Assembly (NCBI RefSeq): GCF_017329565.1
Contig: NZ_JAFMTT010000008.1
Source of the DNA: Alicyclobacillus mali
GTDB taxonomy: Bacteria; Bacillota; Bacilli; Alicyclobacillales; Alicyclobacillaceae
DNA length: 64,000 nucleotides
Direction: 5' to 3' (one strand)
The notes beneath the pieces are model-generated. The model searched no databases. It was not told the DNA's origin and saw only the letters and a program-made list of their open reading frames with translations. Position 1 is the first letter of the stretch. Each line of letters opens with the position of its first letter. Below, in pieces: positions 8,262 to 16,680 of this stretch. A program made the translations under genes and the position numbers.

Positions 8262-9479
8262 TCAACGCACCACCGCGTCCAGCGCGGGAAGCGCGTGCAC
8301 GCCGTCGCCGATGTCGGTGACGTAGAACGAGGGACTGCGGCCCGTCGCCCGTTGGTACGCGGCTTGGACGTGGTTTGTGAACGCCTCCACCGCATCGTCG
8401 CGAACCAGGCTCACCGTGCAGCCGCCGAAGCCCGCGCCCGTCATGCGCGATCCGATGCAGCCCTCCGCGCTCCACGCCGCTTCGACGAGGGCGTCCAGCG
8501 CTTCGCCGGTCACTTCGTAGTCGTCGCGGAGCGATCGGTGCGACGCGTTCATCAGTTCCCCGAACGCCTCGATGTTCCCATCCGCCAAGAGCCGCGCGGC
8601 CTCCCGCGCCCGGTGGCTCTCCATGATGACGTGCCGCGCCCGGCGCACGAGGACCTCCGCTTCGAATCCCGGCGCGCCCTCCGTACGCAAGAGCGCCTCC
8701 ACCTCAGACCACTGGCTCGGCTCGATTTGCGCGAGCGCCTGAACGTCCGGAAATCGGCGTTTTATCACGGCGAGCGCCGCCTCGCATTCCGCCCGCCGCT
8801 CGTTGTATTTCGATCCCGCGAGCTTCCGCGGTGCGTTGCTGTTGGCGATGACCAGGCGATACCCCTCCGAATGCACGGGAACCAGCTCGTACGCGAGGGT
8901 GAGGCAGTTCAGCGACAGCGCCATGTCCTTCTTGCCCATGGCGACGGAAAACTGGTCCATCACGCCGCAGTTAACGCCGACGAATTCGTTTTCCGCCTGT
9001 TGCGCGATCACGGCGAGGGATTCGCGGTCCAGCCCAGCGCCCGTCAGGTCGTTGATGGCGAACGCGGTCACCACCTCGACGGATGCACTCGAGGACAGGC
9101 CAGCGCCAATCGGGAGATTGCCGAAAAAGAACAGGTCCATCCCTGGTGCCTCGACGCCTCGGCGGCCGAGCACATCGATCACGCCGAGCGGATAGTTGGC
9201 GAAGTCCTGCTCCGGGCGGAACTGCACGTCGTCCTCGTCCACCTCGACGACGTGATGGGAAAAGGTCGTCGCGAACCGCAAGCGGCGGTCGGCGCGAGGG
9301 CGTACCACGAGCCACGTGCCCATCGTGAGCGCGGCAGGCAGCACGTAGCCTCCGTTGTAGTCGGTGTGCTCTCCAATGAGATTGACTCGCCCCGGCGCGA
9401 AGTACGCCCGCAGTTCGCCCGTGTCGCCGGGCGAAAAGGCGAGGATGTGGTCCAACAGGTTAGGCCAGGGGATCGGCAT
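8262..9479 (-). CDS. galK: Galactokinase
   Basis: GHMP kinase of 405 residues that phosphorylates galactose to galactose-1-phosphate with ATP (Leloir pathway, cytoplasm). The galactose-binding signature PGRVNLIGEHTDYNGG is near the N-terminus, the ATP loop PIGAGLSSSASVEV is central and GSRMTGAGFGGCTVSL is the third GHMP motif. Its start lies 20 bases inside the end of galT, so the two are translationally coupled. No galE is seen in the window, so UDP-glucose 4-epimerase must be elsewhere. Confidence 0.97.
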   Translation of the reverse strand: MPIPWPNLLDHILAFSPGDTGELRAYFAPGRVNLIGEHTDYNGGYVLPAALTMGTWLVVRPRADRRLRFATTFSHHVVEVDEDDVQFRPEQDFANYPLGVIDVLGRRGVEAPGMDLFFFGNLPIGAGLSSSASVEVVTAFAINDLTGAGLDRESLAVIAQQAENEFVGVNCGVMDQFSVAMGKKDMALSLNCLTLAYELVPVHSEGYRLVIANSNAPRKLAGSKYNERRAECEAALAVIKRRFPDVQALAQIEPSQWSEVEALLRTEGAPGFEAEVLVRRARHVIMESHRAREAARLLADGNIEAFGELMNASHRSLRDDYEVTGEALDALVEAAWSAEGCIGSRMTGAGFGGCTVSLVRDDAVEAFTNHVQAAYQRATGRSPSFYVTDIGDGVHALPALDAVVR

Positions 9480-10449
9480 GTCGGTTCGCTTCCTTTCGCT
9501 TCTGAATGGCTTCCCGCAATTGGGGCGCGGTCGCCTCGACAGCCATGGGGTTACACGGCGCCCAGGCCCCCGTCTCCGACGACGCGAGGTACTTCAGGCG
9601 CGTGGCGGTCTGGAGCGGCGGGTAAAACTCAATGTGAAAGTGAAAGTCCACGGGTTCCGCCTGATTCACGGGGCTCTGATGGAGCACCATCATATACGGA
9701 AACTCGCGGTCAAACAGCGCATCCATGCCGCTCGTGACGCGCTTCAGGATGCGGGCGAGATCCGTCCGCTCGTCGTCCGTGAAGTCCAGCAGGCTGCCGA
9801 CGTGCCGCTTGGAAGCGATGAACGCGCCATACGGGTAGTCCGTGAAGAACGGGATATACGCGTAAAAGTGCTCGGTTTCCTCCAGCATCCGCTTTCCAAA
9901 CGCGACCTCTTCGCGGTTGATGTCGCACATCAGGCAGCGGCCTGTCTCCTCCTGGTGTGCCGCAAACGACTCCATCTCGACCCTGAGCTTCTGCGGCACG
10001 TACGGGTAGGCGTAGATCTGACCGTGCGGGTGAGGCATGGTCACGCCGACCTCTGGGCCGCGATTTTCGAAGATGAGCACATATTGGTGACGTGGATTCG
10101 AGGCCAGATCTCGAAAGCGTTCGGTCCACAAATCTACCAGTTTGCGAATGTGCGCCACCGGCAGTTCGGGCAGCGTCGTGGTGTGCTCCTTTGAGTATAA
10201 AATGACTTCGCATTTTCCGTAAGCGGGTTCAACGCGATAAAGCTCGGTCGCCACGTCGTCCGGCTGCGGCGGGTTGGGCGAGAGCGCAGGAAAGTCGTTG
10301 TCATACGCCAGGACGTCGTAGTCGTCCGGCACCTTGTCCGAGCCAGGACAAAATGGGCAGTTATCTTTCGGCAGATTCGGGCGCTTGTGGCGATTGGACG
10401 CGACCATCGTCCAGTCGCGCAACAGAGGATTGTATCGGAGCTCGGTCAT
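9460..10449 (-). CDS. galT: Galactose-1-phosphate uridylyltransferase
   Basis: A 329-residue HIT-superfamily enzyme that exchanges UMP between UDP-glucose and galactose-1-phosphate. The nucleophile histidine motif is HPHGQIYA, preceded by FENRGPEVGVTMP. The N-terminal Cys pair (CPFC) and later CLMC resemble the metal site of class I GalT. It overlaps the upstream regulator by 4 bases and galK by 20, giving the order deoR-type regulator, galT, galK in one operon. Confidence 0.95.
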   Translation of the reverse strand: MTELRYNPLLRDWTMVASNRHKRPNLPKDNCPFCPGSDKVPDDYDVLAYDNDFPALSPNPPQPDDVATELYRVEPAYGKCEVILYSKEHTTTLPELPVAHIRKLVDLWTERFRDLASNPRHQYVLIFENRGPEVGVTMPHPHGQIYAYPYVPQKLRVEMESFAAHQEETGRCLMCDINREEVAFGKRMLEETEHFYAYIPFFTDYPYGAFIASKRHVGSLLDFTDDERTDLARILKRVTSGMDALFDREFPYMMVLHQSPVNQAEPVDFHFHIEFYPPLQTATRLKYLASSETGAWAPCNPMAVEATAPQLREAIQKRKEANRHADPLA

Positions 10450-11246
10450 TGGGCATCACCTCGTCTGGATGGTTCGATGTTCGGCGCACTGGCAATCATG
10501 AGATCCACGTCGCATTCCGCCAGGGCGGCTGCCTCCGCGTCGGCCGGCCGCCGGTCCGTGATGAGCGCATCAATTTCGCTGAGTTTCGCGAAACTCATGA
10601 GTGATTCCACACCCCACTTGGTGTGGTCGGCGAGCACCACCACGCGTGCGGCGCGTTCCATCATCGCCCGGTTGATGGAGGCTTCGAGCACGTTGGGCGT
10701 CGACACGCCGTGATCGACGTGCAGGCCGCTCGCGCCGACAAACAGAATGTCGGCGCGGAACTGGCGGATCATCTGCTCGGCCACGGGGCCCACGAGGGCA
10801 TCGCTCGGCGTGCGAAATTGGCCACCTGTGAGGAAGATGTCGCTGTAGCCGTTCTTGCTCAACTCCGACGCGACGTTGACCGAATTGGTGAGAAACGTCA
10901 GGTTCTGAAAACCCGCGATGTGTTGCGCCAGGACCCACGTGGTGGTGCCCGCGGCGATGGCGATGGTCATGCCCGATTCAATCTGCCGAAGCGCTGCCTT
11001 GGCGATGGCCATCTTCTCTGGAATCTGGAGAATGCGCTTGTCGGTGTAGGGCAGCTCGCGGGCCGCGCGGGTCACCTGGCCGCCGCCAAACGCGGTCTCG
11101 ACGAGGCCCTGCGCCTCGAGCGCTTTCATGTCGCGGCGGACCGTGATCTCGGACACGCCGAGCTTCTCCGCCAACTGGCGGTATGACGCGAAGCCGTGCT
11201 GCGCGAGCAGTTCCAGAAGCACGCGCTGCCGCTCCTTCGGATACAC
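10446..11246 (-). CDS. DeoR/GlpR-family transcriptional regulator of the gal operon
   Basis: About 266 residues. N-terminal DeoR winged helix-turn-helix (ASYRQLAEKLGVSEITVRRDMKAL region) is followed by a DeoR C-terminal sugar-phosphate sensor domain with GTTTWVLA and DHTKWG motifs. GTG at 11246 gives the usual start MYPKERQ and has GAGGTG six bases away; the frame is open to a TTG at 11273. It is the first gene of the galT-galK operon and very probably represses it, with a phosphorylated sugar as inducer (inference). Three repeats upstream look like its binding sites. Confidence 0.88.
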   Translation of the reverse strand: MYPKERQRVLLELLAQHGFASYRQLAEKLGVSEITVRRDMKALEAQGLVETAFGGGQVTRAARELPYTDKRILQIPEKMAIAKAALRQIESGMTIAIAAGTTTWVLAQHIAGFQNLTFLTNSVNVASELSKNGYSDIFLTGGQFRTPSDALVGPVAEQMIRQFRADILFVGASGLHVDHGVSTPNVLEASINRAMMERAARVVVLADHTKWGVESLMSFAKLSEIDALITDRRPADAEAAALAECDVDLMIASAPNIEPSRRGDAQ

Positions 11247-11263
11247 CGTTCTCACCTCGCGCC

Positions 11264-11308
11264 CTTTGATCAAACTTTATCATAACATAGTCTCTTTGCT
11301 TTCATCAT
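11264..11308 (-). promoter_or_regulatory. Candidate DeoR-type operator: three TGATnAAAG-like repeats
   Basis: Read on the minus strand there are three imperfect repeats: TGATGAAAG (11307-11299), ATGATAAAG (11283-11275) and TGATCAAAG (11272-11264). The last two are 11 bases apart, about one helical turn. They lie directly upstream of the regulator start, where autoregulation would act. A palindrome ATCATATGAT borders the distal copy. Confidence 0.45.
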
Positions 11309-11417
11309 ATGATATTTCGTGACGATCCGGCGTATCTTTCCACGGTTGTGGTACATACGGCTGCGGTTCCTGTGCATCCTAAGGCCGACGACACCACACA
11401 CCTTAGGAGGTCGAATC

Positions 11418-12092
11418 ATGCAGCAGCAGCCAAACATGCAGCCCCACATGCAGGGCAACATGATGCCAAACGCGCAGGCGGGATCGCAGGGGCAGGGCCA
11501 GAACGCGCCCAACGCGCCCTTCGGCGCGCACGAGATCATCGGGATGAACGAGGTTTTGCAGGCCACGTCCGCGAACGCCGAGGTCCTGAACTTCCTCGCG
11601 CATCACGCGCAGGATCCGCAGGTGCGCCAGCTTCTCGAGCGCCAGGCCCAGGCCATGGAGCAACACTATGTGGAGGGCGTGCGCGTCCTGCAGACCAACA
11701 GCCCAATGGGCGGACAGGGCTACCAGACTTCGATGCACACGCAACCCAAACTCGGGCTTCGTCATCCCACCTATCCCGCGCCCAATCTGCAGGCGCAGGC
11801 GCCGTCCGATCGCGCTATCTGCGCCGTCGCCCTCAACCTGCATAAGTTCGGCGCGATGATGTGCACCATGTTCGCGCTGGAGTGCGCCAGCCCGCAGTTC
11901 CGCACGTTCCTCATGACGAGCGCCAGCCTGTGCGATCGCATGGCGTACGATCTGTTCGCCTACATGAATCAAAAGGGAGACTACCAGGTCGCGACGCTGC
12001 AGAAGAACACGACGCAGACGATGATCGACTCGTACCAGATGCCAGGCCAAATGGCGCAGCCCGGCATGCCGCAGGCGCCGAACGTTCAGTGA
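11418..12092 (+). CDS. Spore coat protein, CotF family
   Basis: A 224-residue protein with a Gln/Met/Asn/Pro-rich N-terminal tail (1-40) and then a ferritin-like helical coat domain. The segment EIIGMNEVLQATSANAEVLNF and the later helix with FLMTSASLCDRMAYDLFAYM match the CotF/DUF3231-type coat family. AGGAGG eight bases before ATG 11418 sets the start; the frame is open upstream. It would be made in the mother cell late in sporulation (family knowledge). A terminator hairpin follows at once. Confidence 0.8.
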   Translation: MQQQPNMQPHMQGNMMPNAQAGSQGQGQNAPNAPFGAHEIIGMNEVLQATSANAEVLNFLAHHAQDPQVRQLLERQAQAMEQHYVEGVRVLQTNSPMGGQGYQTSMHTQPKLGLRHPTYPAPNLQAQAPSDRAICAVALNLHKFGAMMCTMFALECASPQFRTFLMTSASLCDRMAYDLFAYMNQKGDYQVATLQKNTTQTMIDSYQMPGQMAQPGMPQAPNVQ

Positions 12093-12096
12093 GTAT

Positions 12097-12117
12097 GGCG
12101 GCCCGCGCGGGGCCGCC
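12097..12117 (+). terminator. Hairpin after the spore coat gene
   Basis: Stem GGCGGCCC (12097-12104) / GGGCCGCC (12110-12117) with a 5-base loop and a weak T-rich tail, starting four bases after the coat gene stop. Confidence 0.55.
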
Positions 12118-12128
12118 TGCTTTCAATC

Positions 12129-12545
12129 ATGATTCGAGAAATCGCGCGTATGCTGGTCTTCGGAGACCTTTACCTTCCAGATCTCTCGTGCAAGGAGTCG
12201 ATCGAGATGCTGACAACCGTGGATCAGATGGTGGCGTACTGCTTCGGCAGGCAGGACATTCTCGACCGCGCAGACAACCACTTTGAGCAGTCCATCGACC
12301 AATTGCTGAGCGAAGGGGAGGTCATCTGGGCGCGGGACCCCGTCGTCGGCGTCATCGCGCGCGATGGGCGCTGGTACGTGTGGTTTCGCCACGTGCGAGA
12401 CGATGGCCGGATCGAGGGGAAGCTCTTCGCTTGCGAGGAAGAGATGCAGGTCGTGTCCCTCGTGATGGACGAAGTCCCTTGGCTTGAGCCCGACTGTCGG
12501 ATGAAATTGCTTCGGGCGCTGCGCGCGGCGCATCAAACCGCCTGA
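12129..12545 (+). CDS. Conserved-looking small cytoplasmic protein, function unknown
   Basis: 138 residues, acidic, without membrane segments or a recognised motif. It begins with MIREIARMLVFG and has a central strand-rich part (VIWARDPVVGVIARDGRWYVWF). No clear ribosome site precedes the ATG at 12129; a second ATG at 12150 is possible. It lies between two terminators, so it appears to have its own transcript. I do not recognise its family. Confidence 0.55.
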   Translation: MIREIARMLVFGDLYLPDLSCKESIEMLTTVDQMVAYCFGRQDILDRADNHFEQSIDQLLSEGEVIWARDPVVGVIARDGRWYVWFRHVRDDGRIEGKLFACEEEMQVVSLVMDEVPWLEPDCRMKLLRALRAAHQTA

Positions 12546-12571
12546 CGCCGCGCAGGAAAGCTTGCCGCGAG

Positions 12572-12593
12572 GCCCTGGCTTCAGGGCTTTTTT
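12572..12593 (+). terminator. Rho-independent terminator
   Basis: Stem GCCCTG (12572-12577) / CAGGGC (12582-12587), loop GCTT, followed by six T. It ends the transcript of the small gene at 12129-12545. Confidence 0.8.
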
Positions 12594-12703
12594 CATCGTC
12601 AAAAAATCGCAGGCCCGACCGCTTTATCTGTCGAGGAGAATCCGATAGGATCGAAACATGTAGAAACCGAGGCAACGCTTCGGGCCATTGCGAGGGGACG
12701 TTT

Positions 12704-13900
12704 GTGAAGACGCTCAAAGGCATGGACGCACTCGAGGTCGCCGCTCGTTACGGTATCACACTCTATGATACATATTATGGCAATGAAGTGACTGTGCAGG
12801 AGGCTCGCGAGTTCATCGAGGCCAAGCGGGATCCGGACAGCTTCATTCTCAAGGATTGGCCGGATACCGAGGAAGAGGCGGAGGACGTGCTCCTCATGCA
12901 CATCTATCAGGCGCTCCGAGATAAGAAGCAGGCGCACGGACGCGTGGACCTCGTCATCGAGGACACCGAGGGCCCCGTCGTCAACGTGGCCGCTGCGGAA
13001 TTGGCAGCGCTGCGCCTCGGCAGCCGCCGCATGCTGGAGGTGGACGATCGCGACGACGGCGTCTACTACCACGTTCCGCGAACGGCGCACTTGACGGATG
13101 AATTTCTCGAAAAGCTTGGGCAGTTTGTCTGCGAGGAGTGCCGCCATTTCGATCTCGCCGGCCCCTACCACGAGGCGTGCCTGTACGCGCTCGTCGGCGC
13201 CATTCGGCGCGGCGAATTTGCGCTCGAAGACGTGGTGGAGGAGCGGCCTGCCGAGGCAAGTGCGCTCGGCAAACTGTTTGGTTCCAACTTCGGCACGTGG
13301 TCCCGACGCGTCTCGGAGACCAAGTCGCGCCTGCAACAGGCGTGGAAAAAGCGGCGCCGCGCCGTGCTTTCCCGCATCGAGGACAAACGCGACGAGCAGC
13401 CCGGTGACGAGAAGCAGGAATCTGCCGCGCAGGATTGGACCACCGCCACGTTGCACCGAACGCTCGCCGGGCTCAAGCGCACGCGCATGGCGGCCAGGGT
13501 GACGGAGGCGAGCGATGAGGCGGTCGGCCGATCCGCGACACCGGCCTCCGAAGGCGCGGGCGAAATTGTCGATGCGCTCAGCGAGTCGGCGCACGGCGGC
13601 GCGCGGCGCGAGCGGATCACGAAGCGGGCGCTGATCCGCTACCTGGAGCAGGTCGAGATCGTCGACGAGTCCGGGGAGGAGGCGCGCGAACTCGCCGATC
13701 TCCGCCAGCGCTGCATCGAACTCGAGGCGCTGCTCGATTCCGCCAACACGCGCTACGATCGCGCCCGCGCCGAAATCGACCGCTGGAAGCGCCAGTGCGA
13801 GGCGCTGAAGAAGGACATGGACACGGTGCTGCAGGCGCTTCAGATTGCCCGCAGGCACGCGGGCGACGAGGCGGCGCCCACGGGCCAGGAAGAGGCGTGA
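12704..13900 (+). CDS. Charged coiled-coil protein of unknown function
   Basis: 398 residues. The N-terminal 150 residues are mixed alpha/beta. A basic linker (about 205-235) follows, then a long charged helical region, and the last 80 residues (LADLRQRCIELEALLDSANT and on) read as a coiled coil. A Cys pair in VCEECRHFDL (about 145-150) could bind metal. GAGGGGA precedes the GTG start. The early part (DALEVAARYGITLYDTYYG) hints at a helix-turn-helix-like segment, but I cannot assign a family. No membrane segment is visible. Confidence 0.6.
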   Translation: MKTLKGMDALEVAARYGITLYDTYYGNEVTVQEAREFIEAKRDPDSFILKDWPDTEEEAEDVLLMHIYQALRDKKQAHGRVDLVIEDTEGPVVNVAAAELAALRLGSRRMLEVDDRDDGVYYHVPRTAHLTDEFLEKLGQFVCEECRHFDLAGPYHEACLYALVGAIRRGEFALEDVVEERPAEASALGKLFGSNFGTWSRRVSETKSRLQQAWKKRRRAVLSRIEDKRDEQPGDEKQESAAQDWTTATLHRTLAGLKRTRMAARVTEASDEAVGRSATPASEGAGEIVDALSESAHGGARRERITKRALIRYLEQVEIVDESGEEARELADLRQRCIELEALLDSANTRYDRARAEIDRWKRQCEALKKDMDTVLQALQIARRHAGDEAAPTGQEEA

Positions 13901-13916
13901 CGGCGCGGCTCGTCAG

Positions 13917-15140
13917 TTACGGAGCCGGCGTGTGCGGCGCCTGCTCGCTTTGCGGCAAAAGGCTTGGGTGGCGCATGAGTGCGTACGCGCCCGCGGTGAC
14001 GCTGGCGAGCAGCGCGCCGGTCACCCAGAAAACGCCGTGGATGCTCGTCGCGTCCGCGATGGCGCCGCCCACCAGCGGCCCGACCGTGTTGCCAATCTGG
14101 TTGGCCGTCTGATTCAGTCCGAAGGCGCGGCCGCGGAACGTGGATTCGGTCGAGCGCACGATGAGCCCGTTGATGGCCGGGTAGACCGCGCAGAAGAACG
14201 CGCCGTACACGAAGCGGACCGCCGCGAAGGCAATCACGTTGTGAAACGGGATCTGCATGAAGGTCCACACGGCGCCGCCCGCGAGCCCAATGGTGAGAAC
14301 TTTCGCGAAGCCGATGCGGTCCGCGTATTTACCCCAGAGCGGTGCGAACACCACGCTCGCGATCCCGGCGAGCGAAAACACGAGCCCCGCGAGAAACGAG
14401 GCGTTCTTCGCGCTGGCGGACGGATCGATCTCGGCGATATACAGGGTCAAGACCGGCTCAATGGTCATGATGGAGAACGAGACGACCATATTGAGCGATA
14501 AGGCCGTGACAAGGGGCTTGTTGTGAAGCGCTCCGCCAATGGCGCCAAGCACCGAGGGCCGGGACGTGGCGCGTTTCTTGTTCATCTCTCGCACGAAGAT
14601 GAGGGCGAGCAGGGTGGAGATGAGCACGAGCACGGAAGCGCTGCCAAACGCCACGCGGTTCCCGAACAGCCGCGCGATGGTGCCGCCGAGCAGCGGCCCG
14701 ACAATGCCGCCCGCCGAACTCGCGGCGGAGATGGTCGACAGCGCGTAACCCACCTTGTCCTCGGGTGTGTTGCTCCCCACGAGCGCCACGGAGCCCGGGA
14801 TGTACCCCGACAGGAGCCCCTGCAGTGTGCGCAGGACGAGAAGTTCCCACGGATGTTGCACAAAGGCCGTGAGGCCGTAGATCACGAACAGCACAAAGCC
14901 CGCCCGGACGATCATCGGCTTCTGTCCGTACCGATCCCCGAGCGAGCCCCAGTAGGGCGCCGCGATAGCGCCGGCGACGAACGCCGCGCTGTAGAGTGCG
15001 CCGGACCAGATGTCTGTGTGTTGGTGCACCCCGATCTTGAGCAGAAACAGCGGGAGAAACGGGATGACCATGGAGTAGCTCGCGGACGTGAGCAGCGTCC
15101 CAATCCACAGGACCACGAGGTTTCGTTGCCAAAATTCCAT
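13917..15140 (-). CDS. MFS multidrug-type efflux transporter (MdtG/TetA-like)
   Basis: A 407-residue 12-TM major facilitator. The loop 2-3 motif GSLGDRYGQKP is the MFS motif A, and PGSVALVG and GGIVGPLLGG correspond to the motif C/antiporter region of drug:H+ exporters. It should export small toxic compounds using the proton gradient. The substrate cannot be inferred. It is convergent with the gene ending at 13900, with 16 bases between stops. Confidence 0.88.
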   Translation of the reverse strand: MEFWQRNLVVLWIGTLLTSASYSMVIPFLPLFLLKIGVHQHTDIWSGALYSAAFVAGAIAAPYWGSLGDRYGQKPMIVRAGFVLFVIYGLTAFVQHPWELLVLRTLQGLLSGYIPGSVALVGSNTPEDKVGYALSTISAASSAGGIVGPLLGGTIARLFGNRVAFGSASVLVLISTLLALIFVREMNKKRATSRPSVLGAIGGALHNKPLVTALSLNMVVSFSIMTIEPVLTLYIAEIDPSASAKNASFLAGLVFSLAGIASVVFAPLWGKYADRIGFAKVLTIGLAGGAVWTFMQIPFHNVIAFAAVRFVYGAFFCAVYPAINGLIVRSTESTFRGRAFGLNQTANQIGNTVGPLVGGAIADATSIHGVFWVTGALLASVTAGAYALMRHPSLLPQSEQAPHTPAP

Positions 15141-15321
15141 CTGCCATCACCAACGTTTTTCTTTTTATCTTACCGCTATCTCAATGGCGCGGGGCAACGA
15201 ATTTCGGCTTCTCGAAATATGGTTCCCAATTCAAGTGCGAAGCGGTATCATGAAGCTAACATGATTAGGAATTTTGCTGAAAACGTTGGATGGAAATCGC
15301 GCTTGCGAGGGAGGACGCCCG

Positions 15322-16152
15322 ATGCCGCAGATTCGCCAAGTCATCAGCACGCTTAGCAACGACGGCAAGGAGATCATGGGCCCGGACGTGTTGGTCTACC
15401 ACTACCCGGACAACAGCATTCTCAATGGCTCTCTGCTCACGGTGGAGTCGAATCATTTCGCGGTGTTGAAGTCCCGTGGCGCCATTTTGAACGTGTACGA
15501 GACGGGGCAGTACGTCATCCAGACGCCGGATCGCCCCATCATCGGCGCGTTCCAGCAGGCGTTTTTCGGAGGCCAGAGCCCGTGGCAGTACGAGGTGATA
15601 TACATCAACCGGGCGAAGCTCATCCTTGAGGTGTCGGGCGTGGCCTATTCGAAGGAGATGGCGGAGATGGGCTACCACGTGAGCTGTTACGTCCACGTAG
15701 ACAGCAAGGAGGATGCCCTGAAGCTCGTGCAGCACATGTCGATGTCAGGCCATTACGTGAGCATGAAGGAGGTCAACTGGTACGCGGGGCCGGTCATCGA
15801 ACAGTCCATCAACAAGATCGTGCAGCTGACCGAATTGGAGCGCGTCAATGAACGTATGCCTGAAATTTTGGAACTCGTGAAGGAACACCTTCAGGAGTTC
15901 CTGTCGGTGTACGGGCTCACGCTGAACGACGTGAAGGCGCTCGTGTATCCGCGCGATGAGCGCATGAAGGAGCTGATTGCGCTGCGCGCGTTTGGGCTGT
16001 CGGAGATCGACGCGGTTCGGTATTACACGGCGATGATCATGGCGCAAAAGGGCGTCATTTCCGCGCCGAACATGGCCATCGGCGAGCCGTTCTTCATCGG
16101 AAATCCGCAGGTCGCGGCCGACCGCATCACGCAGGTGGAGAGCAAGCACTGA
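15322..16152 (+). CDS. SPFH/band-7 domain protein (virion-core-protein-like)
   Basis: 276 residues. The N-terminal two-thirds resemble the bacterial SPFH group often labelled virion core protein-like/YdjI (LTVESNHFAVLKSRGAILNV, then ETGQYVIQTPDRPI). The C-terminal third is helical (LTELERVNERMPEILELVKE, then LNDVKALVYPRDERM). No N-terminal membrane anchor is visible. GAGGGAGGA sets the ATG at 15322. The family is linked to membrane-stress responses and phage-shock-like clusters. It forms an operon with the following helical protein 12 bases downstream. Confidence 0.7.
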   Translation: MPQIRQVISTLSNDGKEIMGPDVLVYHYPDNSILNGSLLTVESNHFAVLKSRGAILNVYETGQYVIQTPDRPIIGAFQQAFFGGQSPWQYEVIYINRAKLILEVSGVAYSKEMAEMGYHVSCYVHVDSKEDALKLVQHMSMSGHYVSMKEVNWYAGPVIEQSINKIVQLTELERVNERMPEILELVKEHLQEFLSVYGLTLNDVKALVYPRDERMKELIALRAFGLSEIDAVRYYTAMIMAQKGVISAPNMAIGEPFFIGNPQVAADRITQVESKH

Positions 16153-16164
16153 GGAGGCGTTGCG

Positions 16165-16680
16165 ATGAGCGACCTGATGCGGTATGGCATTGCGGTGTCG
16201 CCAGGCACGCCGGTCAACCAGATCCTCACGGGATGGATGAACGCCTGGTTCGTGAACATGCGCGATCCACGCTTTCGCCTTCGCGAGCGGATGGTTGCGT
16301 TTCACAATGCGATGGACCGGGCGTTTGGCGCGTACCTGGCGCAGCTGCGGGAGGAGTTGGCGTCGCTCCGCAAGCGCCTTCCGCAGCCCACGCGCGAGGA
16401 TCCGTTTCCGAACCTGGAGGCCCTCGCGGCTGTGAAGGAGCTTGAAGCCTACATCCGGCGGGTGGAATCGGTGCGGACCCTCGCGCTGTCGGCGCCGGTG
16501 CCGCCGGACGAGTACGTGTTTCACGGCCGAGCGGAGCACGAAGGACTGCTCAATGAGCTCGCTCGGATGGACGGCGAGATCGCCGAGAAGATGCAGGCGC
16601 TCTCGCCCGAGACCATCGGTGAGGTCGAGCAGAAGCTTCGGGCGCGGAACGAGCGGTGGCACGCGCTGATTCACCCCTGA
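16165..16680 (+). CDS. Helical protein co-transcribed with the SPFH protein
   Basis: 171 residues, mostly charged amphipathic helices, no membrane segment and no recognised motif. GAGGAGGCGTTGCG gives a good ribosome site and the gap to the SPFH gene is 12 bases, so a shared role at the membrane is likely (inference from operon only). The stop at 16680 abuts the stop of ppk at 16681 on the opposite strand with no intergenic base. Confidence 0.6.
   Translation: MSDLMRYGIAVSPGTPVNQILTGWMNAWFVNMRDPRFRLRERMVAFHNAMDRAFGAYLAQLREELASLRKRLPQPTREDPFPNLEALAAVKELEAYIRRVESVRTLALSAPVPPDEYVFHGRAEHEGLLNELARMDGEIAEKMQALSPETIGEVEQKLRARNERWHALIHP

Noticed and set aside
8295..9737. Open frame of 480 codons on the plus strand
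   Set aside because: Antisense to galK and galT, low-complexity Arg/Val/His composition, no ribosome site.
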